From: Bacteroidales bacterium
Lineage (GTDB): Bacteria; Bacteroidota; Bacteroidia; Bacteroidales; Marinilabiliaceae
Assembly: GCA_003249255.1 (NCBI GenBank)
Contig: QKJP01000048.1
Span: 464,847 to 528,846, forward strand
Length of the DNA stretch: 64,000 bases
Direction: 5' to 3'
Position 1 is the stretch's first letter, and every line of letters begins with the position of its first letter. The notes beneath the pieces are model-generated. The model saw nothing but the letters and a program-made list of their open reading frames with translations, was not told the DNA's origin and did no database searches. Position numbers and translations under genes: made by a program. This document shows, one piece after another, positions 51,850-62,000 of this stretch.

Positions 51850-53177
51850 TTACAGAGATTAAATTTCTTTGAATACAGCAACATAAAAGTTGCTGTTAAA
51901 AATTCTACGCCAACAGTAACGATGGAAAGGGAAATTAAATTAATCCCTCCCAATAAAACCAAAAACAAAATAACACAAAAATATACCAATACAGAAGTGA
52001 GGATGGAGCTACTATATACTTTCGTATATCCAAAAACAATCAATCGTAATGGACCATAAAATTGTCCAATTACAATAAAAATTATACTAAGTGCTAATAT
52101 CCTCATTACAACAATCGCTTCAGACATTCCGACACCTCCGACTAATTCAACAATCGAATCACTAAATTCAAATACCAAACCGTACAATAATAGAGCAATA
52201 CCAACACCAACCAAAAAAAATTGATTTAGCTTTGAAATATTCTTTTCTTTGGAGAACTGAGGAAAGGCTGCTTGGGCAAACATCAAAATAGGAACCTTAA
52301 TCAAACGAATTACCTTTTCTCCAAGATCATAAATTGCAACCTCACCCATCCCTAAGTATTTACCAACAATTAGTTTATTCGCGTTAATATATATTTGAAC
52401 TGAAGCAGATGAAATAAAAAGAGGTAAACTTTCCTTTAGTATGCCATAAATAAACTTAATGTTAGATTTAACAAAACGAACCTTTTCAATTCCAACAAGG
52501 ATATATAATGCTATTAATCCACCCACAAAAGAACCGACACCATTAAATAATGGAACAAGTAAATAATCTGTTTCACTATTTACAAAAACAAATATTAAAC
52601 AAACAAATACAGACCGGGCAACAATATTAACTAAAGTAATATACTTCATCCGTTCAACACCCTGAAAATACCACTGTGGAATTAATAGCTCACTTAAAGT
52701 TATTCCAAATGAAAACAAAAACAGAACCTCCTCTCCAGGTAACAATTGTAATTGATAAATAAGTAACACCAATAGAAGAAAACTCAAACACCATAATAAA
52801 AACTTAAGTATATAAACCGCAGTTACATATTTACATAAAACCTTTTTTTCGTTAACATTCTCTGCAATATCTTTAGTTGCAGAAATATTAAATCCAAAAT
52901 TAATAATTATAGAAAAATATGCAATTACTGTTTGAGCAAATAAAACCTTACCATATACTTCAGAACCCAACACTCTAATTAAATAGGGATATGAAACAAA
53001 AGGAAGAATTATATTAAAAACCTGAAGAATTGTTAAATAAGAAAAGTTTTGAAAAAACACCTTCCTATCTCGGATCTGCTCCTTTATTCTATTAAAAAAT
53101 CTCAAAACGCTTCTAACAACCTGAATAAAAAAATACTTTAGCTTTACAATCCACAAATAAACAAAAAGAATAACCAC
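51846..53177 (-). CDS. Wzx-type polysaccharide flippase
   Basis: A 443-residue protein with about 12-14 membrane helices of the polysaccharide_synt family. Hallmarks are QNFSYLTILQVFNIILPFV and YPYLIRVLGSEVYGKVLFAQ in the first helices. It would flip the capsule repeat unit. The start is uncertain: the longest frame begins with GTG at 53177, about 40 residues before the conserved part, and a shorter start is possible. The neighbouring epimerase gene ends only six bases upstream. Confidence 0.88.
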   Translation of the reverse strand: MVILFVYLWIVKLKYFFIQVVRSVLRFFNRIKEQIRDRKVFFQNFSYLTILQVFNIILPFVSYPYLIRVLGSEVYGKVLFAQTVIAYFSIIINFGFNISATKDIAENVNEKKVLCKYVTAVYILKFLLWCLSFLLLVLLIYQLQLLPGEEVLFLFSFGITLSELLIPQWYFQGVERMKYITLVNIVARSVFVCLIFVFVNSETDYLLVPLFNGVGSFVGGLIALYILVGIEKVRFVKSNIKFIYGILKESLPLFISSASVQIYINANKLIVGKYLGMGEVAIYDLGEKVIRLIKVPILMFAQAAFPQFSKEKNISKLNQFFLVGVGIALLLYGLVFEFSDSIVELVGGVGMSEAIVVMRILALSIIFIVIGQFYGPLRLIVFGYTKVYSSSILTSVLVYFCVILFLVLLGGINLISLSIVTVGVEFLTATFMLLYSKKFNLCK

Positions 53178-53182
53178 ATTGC

Positions 53183-54235
53183 CTATATAACTTTAAAATA
53201 GTCCTTATACCACTTAACAAAATTATCTAAACCCACTTTAAGAGACGTTTGAGGTGAATAACCAGTCAATTGATGTAATCTGGTAGTATCTGCATAAGTT
53301 ACCTTAACATCTCCCGGTTGCATTGGATATTTTTTAAGAATAGCAGCAACTCCAATTGACTTCTCCAATTCTTCAATAAATTCAATCAATTTAACAGGAA
53401 AGGAATTTCCAATATTTAAAATATCATAAAATGGTCTATTTTGAGAATTTTCTTTAGGCGGATGGTTAAGTACTTTTAAAATTCCCTCTACAATATCTTC
53501 AACATAAGTAAAATCACGTTCCATATCACCATAATTAAACACTTTTATTGGCTCATTATTTGTAATAGCATTCGCAAAAAGAATTGGTGCCATATCTGGT
53601 CGTCCCCAAGGTCCGTAAACAGTAAAAAAACGAAGACCGGTTGTAGACAAATTATACAAATGGCTATAAGTATGGGCTAATAATTCATTACTTTTCTTAG
53701 TCGCAGCATAAATACTTATTGGATAATCTACTCTATCGTCTTCAAAAAAAGGAATTTGTTTATTATTTCCATAAACAGAAGAACTAGACGCATATACTAA
53801 ATGCTTAACATCATTATGCCTACAACATTCCAATACATTAACAAATCCAACTAGATTTGATTGCACATAAGCATGTGGATTATCAATAGAATAACGCACA
53901 CCGGCTTGAGCAGCTAAATGGATAACTTGATCAATTTTTTTTTCACAAAAAACCTCTTTTAAGCTCTCATAATTAACAATATCCATTTTTAAAAAATCAA
54001 AACAATGGTATTTTTTACTTTTAAGTAAAACATTATTTATAACTTCCCCACGAGTAATTCCTAGTTCCTCTAATCTAGCATATTTCAAATTAACATCATA
54101 GTAGTCATTAATATTATCAACACCAACTACATCAATGTTATTTGCAGCTAATAATTTACACACATAATATCCTATAAATCCAGCTGCACCTGTAACTAAT
54201 ACTTTCACGCTTTTTTTTTTTAAAAAATCAACCAT
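53183..54235 (-). CDS. UDP-glucuronate 4-epimerase-like protein
   Basis: A short-chain dehydrogenase/reductase-fold sugar epimerase of 350 residues (or about 341 from an internal GTG). It has KVLVTGAAGFIGYYVCKLL (NAD loop), VVGVDNINDYYD, HLAAQAGVRYS, and the YAATKKSNE Tyr-x3-Lys motif. These best match the UDP-glucuronate/galacturonate epimerase group. A run of eleven A on the coding strand (54211-54221) codes for Lys-Lys-Lys in the first eight codons. A GTG at 54206-54208, directly after it, would give the usual family start VKVLVTGAAG. Confidence 0.88.
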   Translation of the reverse strand: MVDFLKKKSVKVLVTGAAGFIGYYVCKLLAANNIDVVGVDNINDYYDVNLKYARLEELGITRGEVINNVLLKSKKYHCFDFLKMDIVNYESLKEVFCEKKIDQVIHLAAQAGVRYSIDNPHAYVQSNLVGFVNVLECCRHNDVKHLVYASSSSVYGNNKQIPFFEDDRVDYPISIYAATKKSNELLAHTYSHLYNLSTTGLRFFTVYGPWGRPDMAPILFANAITNNEPIKVFNYGDMERDFTYVEDIVEGILKVLNHPPKENSQNRPFYDILNIGNSFPVKLIEFIEELEKSIGVAAILKKYPMQPGDVKVTYADTTRLHQLTGYSPQTSLKVGLDNFVKWYKDYFKVI

Positions 54236-54274
54236 TCCTAGAATTATGATTCCTTATTAATATTATTTCAAGAT

Positions 54275-55363
54275 TTATTTAATTAATATTTGAAATTCAT
54301 CGTTAAGAACTATCCAAGCAATACCAAAAATAAAACCAAATAAAACCGATAGTATTACAAACAATACAATATTGGGTGATGAATTTTTATTCGGTACAAT
54401 AGCTGGCTCTAAAATCATAAAAACTGGAGTTTGTTCGTTAACAGCAATTTTAGCTTGCTCTAATTGCTGTGCCAATCCCTTATATACAGCAGATATGATG
54501 TTATATTCATCTTTTAACTTTTGAAATTTTATATCAACTCTTTCAGAAACAATATTTCGATGACTATCCATATATCTAAAATACTGCTTTTGAACATTTT
54601 CATACTCCACCTGCTTTAATGCATGCTGTTCTTGAATAAATTCCATATTGTCACGAGATTGCTGAATTTTGTACAACTTTATATATTCTTGTAGTTGATT
54701 GACTGCACCATTTACAAGTTGGCAAACGAATATTGGCTCATTTGCTTCTGCAGAAACAGTTACTAATCCAGTTTTATCATTAACTTCTACTACAATAAGT
54801 TTCTCAATAAAGTTAAAAGCTCTCCTCTCTTTATTTGATAATTTATTTATACCTTCTATTTTCTTTATAACAGTCTTCTTTGAAGGCTTTTTATAAAGTT
54901 GGTTTAATGTCCATGGAAGATGTATAGTATATTTTAAGAATGGAGATTCTATCGTATCAATATTGGCATATTCCATGATAGTTTGCAAAGTATCACTTCT
55001 CTTAAAGTAATACTTACTATTAATTAAGTCTATTTTAAATAAAAAGCTATTGACCACTTGTTCATACAATTCAGGAGAAATGCTATTAGATTCATTCAAC
55101 ATCGAACTTAAATTAACACCAGCCATCCCTGCTAAAGCACCTAAATTCCCAATTCCGTTAATACTATTAGTCTCTGACGGTAAAATTGAAGCTTTAGCTG
55201 TATATTTCTTAGGCGTTATAAATAACAAAACTATTCCACCAAATGTAAAAACCAACATGCAATAAACCAAAAAACTCCTTTTATTCCAAATAAGATTCAT
55301 TAGGTAGTTCAAGTCGATTTCACCTTTTCTAATTAATTTATATTCAGCTTTTATAATCTCCAT
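54275..55363 (-). CDS. Wzz-like chain-length determinant / GumC-family protein
   Basis: A 362-residue inner-membrane protein with two membrane segments (about 33-52 and 329-350) and a long periplasmic coiled region between (QEYIKLYKIQQSRDNMEFIQ and LKQVEYENVQKQYFRY). The N-terminal membrane segment is preceded by an Arg-rich loop and followed by TPKKYTAKASILPSE, as in Wzz. It controls polymer length. No tyrosine-kinase domain is fused and no kinase gene is seen nearby. Confidence 0.88.
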   Translation of the reverse strand: MEIIKAEYKLIRKGEIDLNYLMNLIWNKRSFLVYCMLVFTFGGIVLLFITPKKYTAKASILPSETNSINGIGNLGALAGMAGVNLSSMLNESNSISPELYEQVVNSFLFKIDLINSKYYFKRSDTLQTIMEYANIDTIESPFLKYTIHLPWTLNQLYKKPSKKTVIKKIEGINKLSNKERRAFNFIEKLIVVEVNDKTGLVTVSAEANEPIFVCQLVNGAVNQLQEYIKLYKIQQSRDNMEFIQEQHALKQVEYENVQKQYFRYMDSHRNIVSERVDIKFQKLKDEYNIISAVYKGLAQQLEQAKIAVNEQTPVFMILEPAIVPNKNSSPNIVLFVILSVLFGFIFGIAWIVLNDEFQILIK

Positions 55364-55471
55364 AGATTGTTTATATTTTCCCTAATTCTAAATGTACGAT
55401 TTAAAAAAACAACTATAGATTCTATTTATTGAAAATAAAACCTATTCGTCTACACCCTTTCCTTGAACAAC

Positions 55472-57877
55472 TTATTTATTTAAGGTATTTACGATACTTA
55501 CAATGGTTAAAGACATTGTAGCAAAAGCACTTCCTAATCCCACCCATGCGACAGCTGGCATTGGTGTTTTGTATGGTTTTTCAGGAACTACAATCTCAGT
55601 TCCAGGCGAAACCTTAGGGTATTTCCTAAAAAACAAAAAGCCTTTTGTAGCAGAGGCTGCTCCATGTGGATAAATGACATATACTTTTCTTTTTTTAGCT
55701 CTTAAACCGAATCCACCACCTTGATTAATATAATATTTTAAACCTCTTCCTTTTTCATATGTAGAAGCTATAGGGTTTAAAACTTCTCCTGACACTTTAA
55801 CCGTTTGAAAAACTTCAGGAATAACTAACTCATCACCATCTTGTAAATACAAATCATCTTTACTTCCAGGATTCCTCAAAATCTTAGCTAGATTGATGCT
55901 AACTATACCAAAATCTAAATTGGTAAATGAGAGAGTTGAATCCTTCTTTAAAAGTTCTTCACGTAATCTCAATTCCTTAGGAGATAAAATAACTTTACGC
56001 GTTAACATGGCTCCTTCAGCGTATGCATTATTAGACAATCCTCCGGATCTTTTTATTAAATCTGAGATGGTTTCCTTTTTATTTTTTAAACTATAATCAC
56101 CAGCATATTTTACTTCTCCAAGTATTTTCACTACTTGTTTATCCTCAAATCCGGGAGATCTACGAATGAAAATTTGATCGAATGGTTGAAGTGCAAATTT
56201 AGCGTCCTCACCATTCATTGATAACTCTCTTGATATGGAAAACTGAAATACATGAGCCATTTCATCTGAAGCTATTAAAGCTTCTTCATAATTAAGCCTT
56301 CTAGATATCTCAATATATGACTGCGAAGCAGATTCTTTTAGTCCACCTGTTTTAAATATCACATCGGATAAAGTTAATCCATCTTGATAATCAAGAACAC
56401 CAGGATTATTTACTTCACCATATACTGTTACAAATCGTTCTTCTCTTAAGTCATTAATTGATAAAATTGTAATCTCATCTTCTCGTTTTAAAACTATCTC
56501 ATAATCCCCTTGTAATACATCTTTTACATTAAATGGAATATTTTCAATTGCCAAATCCTCTTTTAATCTTGTAATTAAACCTCGGTTAAGAAAAGCATCC
56601 TCTCGAATACCGTCAGCTTTTCTAATCAATCCCGATAAAGTTAAACTATCAGATAATTCATAACTCCCTGGCCTATATACTGCTCCAGTAATACTAACTC
56701 TATTTTCAAATCGCGATAAGATCTTACCACAAAAAATTTTATCTCCATCAGAAATCTCTATCTTATTCAGATTATTACATTCTAAATCTATTATTTTCCT
56801 TTCTTTAAATGAATTTCGATATAATTTCAAGCTATTCTTATATGCCATCCCAGAATAACCACCTGCATAATTAATAATATCATCAATAGTTTCTCCTTCC
56901 TTTGATTCAAAAATACCAGTACGTTTAAAATGACCTTCTAAACTGCATTTCTTATTATAGGTTGGTACTAAAATAACATCATTGTCTCGCAAAGGTATAT
57001 TAACTATTGTATTTCCATTTAATAAAAAATCATACACATCTATAGAAAATAGTTTTTGACCATTTCTAATAACTTGAATATCTCGATATGATCCTTTCTC
57101 ATTAGGACCACCGCACAGATACAAAGCATTAAATGCAGTGGCTGTAGCCGGGACTACATAAGTACCAGGCACTTGCACCTCACCAATTATATTTATTGAA
57201 ATATTTCTTAATTCGCCTAAAAACACTTTTGAGAAAGTCTTCGGTATACTTGATTTAAGATCTATATATATTTGGGACAATTTTTTTTCAATAATTTCTC
57301 TTACATCTCTAAAAGAAAGATTTCCAACATTAATAGGTCCTAATTGAGGTATAACAATAAATCCATTACGATCAACTTCCAATTGATAATTCATTTCAGA
57401 TGCACCCCAAACATCTATTAATACTTCATCCCCAGGACCTAATACATATGAATCTCCAACAGGAACAGATATATTAGGTTCAAAACTTAGATTTTCATTA
57501 TTAAAAAAATCATTTCCAAACACCTTATTTTCGATATTATCTTTATTAACACTTTGTTCATTAACATTTCTAACCGATATTTCTTTTTGTATAGCAATTG
57601 GCCTGCTGGCTTTGGTATCAAATATTTTTCCATCACCTAAATCTGCGATTCTTTGTTCAAGCGCGTTAATTTGCTCTTGGCTCATCCCCCTGGCTTTTGC
57701 CATAGCAATTGCCTCTTGCTGACTTAAACCTCGCTTATTAGCTTCTTCAACTAACCTGCGAATCTGACCATCGGATAAATTATTTACATCAATCGTAGAA
57801 GGATCAACATTTTGACTGGTAGCTATAACACTCGAAAATGTAATGAAGAGTGATAAAATAAATAGTCTTAATAACAT
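55472..57877 (-). CDS. Wza-like polysaccharide export protein with multiple SLBB domains
   Basis: An 801-residue outer-envelope protein. A signal peptide (about 1-22) is followed by a helical segment with repeated SQQEAIAMAKARGMSQEQ-like units (about 30-75). The Poly_export domain follows (SYVLGPGDEVLIDVWGASEM, near 145-165) and then several SLBB domains, each opening with a G-E-V/A-x-x-P-G-x-Y/F-like turn (for example GEVQVPGTYVV, GAVYRPGSYEL, GEVNNPGVLDY, GEVKYAGDYSL). It ends with a hydrophobic C-terminal helix (about 775-795). It forms the export channel. Apparently the first gene of the minus-strand capsule run. Confidence 0.92.
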   Translation of the reverse strand: MLLRLFILSLFITFSSVIATSQNVDPSTIDVNNLSDGQIRRLVEEANKRGLSQQEAIAMAKARGMSQEQINALEQRIADLGDGKIFDTKASRPIAIQKEISVRNVNEQSVNKDNIENKVFGNDFFNNENLSFEPNISVPVGDSYVLGPGDEVLIDVWGASEMNYQLEVDRNGFIVIPQLGPINVGNLSFRDVREIIEKKLSQIYIDLKSSIPKTFSKVFLGELRNISINIIGEVQVPGTYVVPATATAFNALYLCGGPNEKGSYRDIQVIRNGQKLFSIDVYDFLLNGNTIVNIPLRDNDVILVPTYNKKCSLEGHFKRTGIFESKEGETIDDIINYAGGYSGMAYKNSLKLYRNSFKERKIIDLECNNLNKIEISDGDKIFCGKILSRFENRVSITGAVYRPGSYELSDSLTLSGLIRKADGIREDAFLNRGLITRLKEDLAIENIPFNVKDVLQGDYEIVLKREDEITILSINDLREERFVTVYGEVNNPGVLDYQDGLTLSDVIFKTGGLKESASQSYIEISRRLNYEEALIASDEMAHVFQFSISRELSMNGEDAKFALQPFDQIFIRRSPGFEDKQVVKILGEVKYAGDYSLKNKKETISDLIKRSGGLSNNAYAEGAMLTRKVILSPKELRLREELLKKDSTLSFTNLDFGIVSINLAKILRNPGSKDDLYLQDGDELVIPEVFQTVKVSGEVLNPIASTYEKGRGLKYYINQGGGFGLRAKKRKVYVIYPHGAASATKGFLFFRKYPKVSPGTEIVVPEKPYKTPMPAVAWVGLGSAFATMSLTIVSIVNTLNK

Positions 57878-57968
57878 TTTAATTTCTATAAAATTTGAAA
57901 GATTGATTTATGAGTTCTTTGATGATAGAACAAGTCTAAGACGGTAACGTAAACTTATGGTTGCGTAA

Positions 57969-58574
57969 TTATTCCGTAACAAAAAACTTTTTTTGAAAAA
58001 ACAGGATAATAACAATTCCAATAGTGATTGCTGAATCCGCAACATTAAAAACAGGATCAAAAAACATAAAAGAATTTCCTCCCCAAAATGGCAACCATTG
58101 AGGTAAATTTACCTTAAAAAGGGGAAAATAAAACATATCAACTACCTTCCCATGTAAAAAAGGAGCATAGCCACCTCCATCAGGTAAAAAAGTTGCAATT
58201 TGTCCATAACTATGATCAAACAACAATCCAAAAAAAGCACTATCCAATATATTTCCGAGCGCTCCAGCTAAAACTAAAGCTACACAATATTGAAATCCTT
58301 TTGGAGCATTTTTTTTACTCAAACCATGCAAGTACCATCCAATAACACCTACTGCAACAACACGGAATAAACTGAGAAAAACCTTACCAAACTCCCCAGC
58401 CAATTCCATCCCAAATGCCATCCCATTATTTTCAACAAAATGAATAATAAACCAGTTTGGAAATACGACGAACTCATCTCCGAGTTTCATATTTGTCTTT
58501 ATCCAAATTTTTAAAGCTTGGTCTATAAATAAAATTATTCCTACAAGAAATAATGATTTCTTAAATGATGACAT
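57969..58574 (-). CDS. lspA: Lipoprotein signal peptidase (signal peptidase II)
   Basis: Aspartic protease that cleaves lipoprotein signal peptides in the inner membrane. The 201-residue protein has four membrane segments and the two catalytic-Asp motifs: GALGNILDSAFFGLLFD (about 108-124) and DPVFNVADSAITIGI (about 170-184). It is longer than the common 160 residues owing to a loop insertion (about 125-165), which is typical in this phylum. It follows the DksA-like gene by 38 bases, in the usual Bacteroidota order ileS, dksA-like, lspA. Confidence 0.94.
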   Translation of the reverse strand: MSSFKKSLFLVGIILFIDQALKIWIKTNMKLGDEFVVFPNWFIIHFVENNGMAFGMELAGEFGKVFLSLFRVVAVGVIGWYLHGLSKKNAPKGFQYCVALVLAGALGNILDSAFFGLLFDHSYGQIATFLPDGGGYAPFLHGKVVDMFYFPLFKVNLPQWLPFWGGNSFMFFDPVFNVADSAITIGIVIILFFQKKFFVTE

Positions 58575-58612
58575 TGGGATGTATAATGTTTATAATATCT
58601 GATTGAAGTATA

Positions 58613-58993
58613 CTACTTCTGTCCTCCTTCTTTTGCTTCTACGCTTAATGTAGCATGAGGTACAGCTCTTAAACGTTCGGCTGGAATCAACTTTCCTGTA
58701 ACTCTGCAAACTCCATACGTTTTATTTTCAATTCTCACTAACGCAGCTTGCAAGTGCTGAATAAATTTCTGCTGGCGTTGCGCTAATTTCCCGGCCTCTT
58801 CTTTGGATAACACTGCGGCTCCTTCTTCTAAAACTTTAAAAGTAGGTGAAGTATCTTGTGTATCATTACCATCCATGTGAGTAATTGTATTACGCAATAG
58901 CTCATAATCTTCTTTAGCCTTTTCTAACTTCGCTAAGATAATGCTCTTAAACTCTTGAAGTTCTTCATCTGAGTATCTTGTTTTTTCAGTCAT
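58613..58993 (-). CDS. DksA/TraR-like protein with a reduced zinc finger
   Basis: A 126-residue protein of the DksA/TraR superfamily. Coiled-coil helices are seen (ELQEFKSIILAKLEKAKEDY and AQRQQKFIQHLQAALVRIEN) followed by the C-terminal GVCRVTGKLIPAERLRAVPH segment. Only one Cys remains of the usual four, so it has no zinc-binding site, a common form in Bacteroidota. It probably binds RNA polymerase's secondary channel. It follows ileS by 30 bases. Confidence 0.9.
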   Translation of the reverse strand: MTEKTRYSDEELQEFKSIILAKLEKAKEDYELLRNTITHMDGNDTQDTSPTFKVLEEGAAVLSKEEAGKLAQRQQKFIQHLQAALVRIENKTYGVCRVTGKLIPAERLRAVPHATLSVEAKEGGQK

Positions 58994-59023
58994 ATGATTA
59001 AGTTTTTATAGTTCAACAATTAA

Positions 59024-62000
59024 TTAAGCCTTTTCTATCCTCATAAAGGTAATTATTTCATCGTCAATTTCGACTTCTACTTTACCATTATCGCCACACT
59101 CATCTACTAAAGATAACTCAACAGTCAGAGTTTGAGAACATATATAGTCTTTATATTTTTCAACAGCATTATTTACATGCTCCTGTTTTTGAATAAACAG
59201 TCTAATTTTATCTGTCACTTCTAAACCGGATTCTTTTCTTAAATTCTGAATTCTATTCACAAATTCTCGAGCTATCCCTTCTTCTTTTAATTCTTCTGTA
59301 ATGTTAACATCAAGAGCAACAGTAATTTTACCTTCATTAGTAACTAACCATCCTGGAATATCTTCAGAGCTAATTTCGACATCCGTTAAGTCAATGGTAA
59401 CTTTTTCATTTTCAATCACCAAAGTATACTTTCCTTCTTTTTCGAATAAAGCAATGTCATCTTGTGAAAACTGAGTAATCGAAGCCGCAATTTGCTTCAT
59501 TAGTTTCCCATATTTTGGACCTAAGGTTTTAAAGTTAGCTTTTATCTTTTTAACTAAAACGCCAGCAGAATCGCTTAAGAATTCCATATCCTTAACATTT
59601 ACTTCGCTAAGAACTAAATGCTTTATCGCTTCCAATTGATGTTCAAAAGATTCATCCAAAATAGGAATCATTATTTTATTTAAAGGCTGACGGACCTTAA
59701 TATTTACTTTCCGACGTAAACTTAATACCATTGAAGAAATAACCTGTGCATATTGCATTCTTTCTTCAAGGTCTTTATTTATTAAGGCCTCTTCACATTT
59801 TGGAAACGCTGCAATATGCACTGAATCTTCGGCATAATTGCCAGTCATTTTATTTAAATCATTAAACAATCGATCCGAAAAGAAAGGTGCAATAGGTGCT
59901 GATAATTGAGCCACAACCTCTAAACTAGAGTAAAGGGTTTGGTAGGCCGCTAACTTATCTTGAGTCATTTCACCACCCCAAAAACGCTTTCTATTCAAAC
60001 GAACATACCAATTACTTAAATTCTCAATTACAAAATTTTGTATTAACCGTCCTGCTTTTGTTGGCTCAAATTCTTCATAGCTTTGACCGACTTCTTTAAT
60101 TAAAGTATTTAATAAAGAAATAATCCATCTATCAATTTCAGGTCTATCCTCAATATCGATAGAATCTTCTTTCCCGGTAAAACCATCAACATTTGCATAC
60201 AGCGCAAAGAATGAATAAGTATTGTATAAGGTTCCAAAGAATTTACGTTTAACCTCTTCTACTCCCTTAATATCAAATTTTAAATTATCCCAAGGCTGAG
60301 CATTGGTAATCATGTACCAACGTAAAGGATCAGAACCTTGTTTATCTATAACTTCAAAAGGATCTACAGCATTCCCAAGACGTTTTGACATCTTATTCCC
60401 TTTGCTATCTAAAACTAACCCATTAGAAATAATATTCTTAAATGCTACAGAATCGAATAACATTGTCGCAATTGCATGCAATGTAAAGAACCATCCTCTA
60501 GTTTGATCTACACCTTCTGCAATAAAATCAGCCGGATAAACCTGATCAAAACCATCTTTGTTTTCAAATGGATAATGTAATTGCGCATAAGGCATAGCTC
60601 CTGAATCAAACCAAACATCAATCAAATCGGTTTCGCGATTCATTGGCTTACCACTTTCACTAACTAGAATTATATCATCAACATAAGGACGATGCAAATC
60701 GATTTTATCATAATTATCTTTGGAATAATCTCCCACTACAAAACCTTCAAATGGATTTTTTTCCATAACGCCAGCCTCAATTGCCTTATCGATTTCCTCC
60801 ATAAGTTCTTCGGTAGAACCAATGCATTTCTCCTCAGTTCCATCCTCGGTGCGCCAAACTGGCAATGGAGTACCCCAATATCTTGAGCGACTTAGATTCC
60901 AATCAACTAAATTCTCTAACCATTTTCCAAATCTACCTGTACCTGTAGATTCAGGTTTCCAATTAATGGTTTTATTAAGTTCAATCATTCTTTCACGAAC
61001 AGCCGTTGTTTTAATAAACCAACTATCAAGAGGGTAATATAAAATGGGCTTATCTGTTCTCCAGCAATGAGGATAATTATGTTCGTGTTTTTCTACTTTA
61101 AATGCTCGATTTTCCTTTTTTAGCAAAACTGAAATATCGACATCAAGTGAAGGATCATTTTCTGATAACGAATCATCAAAAGCATTTTTAACATACCTTC
61201 CTGCAAAGGCAGAATACAACTCTACATTTACAAATTTCTGAACAAAATCAGCATCAAGATCATTCACTAAAAAATACTTCCCTGTTTTATCAACCATAGG
61301 CTGATTCTTACCTTCACGGTCAATTAAAATCAAAGGAGCAATGCCTGCTGCTTTAGCAACACGATCATCATCCGAACCAAATGTAGGGGCGATATGGACA
61401 ATTCCGGTTCCATCTTCAGTAGTAACATAATCACCTTCAATCACATAAAAAGCTCTACCTTCAGGTTTAACCCAAGGTAAAAGTTGTTCATACTGAATTC
61501 CAGTCAATTCGGAACCACTGAACTCGCTAAGAATCTCAAACGGAATATTTTTATCGCCTGCTTGATAATCCTCAAATTTTAACTCTGCATTTTTAGATGG
61601 AAAATGGGCGCTGACTAAATCTTTTGCTAATATTACATTTACAGCTTGGTAAGTATATGGATTAAAAGTTTTAACACAACAATACTGAATATTCGGACCA
61701 ACAGCTAAAGCAGTATTAGAAGATAAGGTCCAAGGGGTGGTTGTCCATGCTAAAAAGAATAATTCTCCATCTACATTTGAAAATAATTCTTTTGTATTCG
61801 AATCAGTAACAATCTTAAATTGAGCTGTACATGTAGTATCCTTTACATCTCGATAACAACCAGGTTGATTTAACTCATGTGTACTTAAGCCTGTACCGGC
61901 TGCCGGAGAATAAGGTTGAATTGTATATCCTTTATACATCAAGCCTTTCTCGTGCAATTGTTTTAACAAATACCAAAGTGATTCAATATAACGATTATCA

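Noticed and set aside
54211..54221. The A-run as proof of a frameshift in the epimerase gene
   Set aside because: The frame is open through the tract as given, so no break is present; only a possible slip site is reported.
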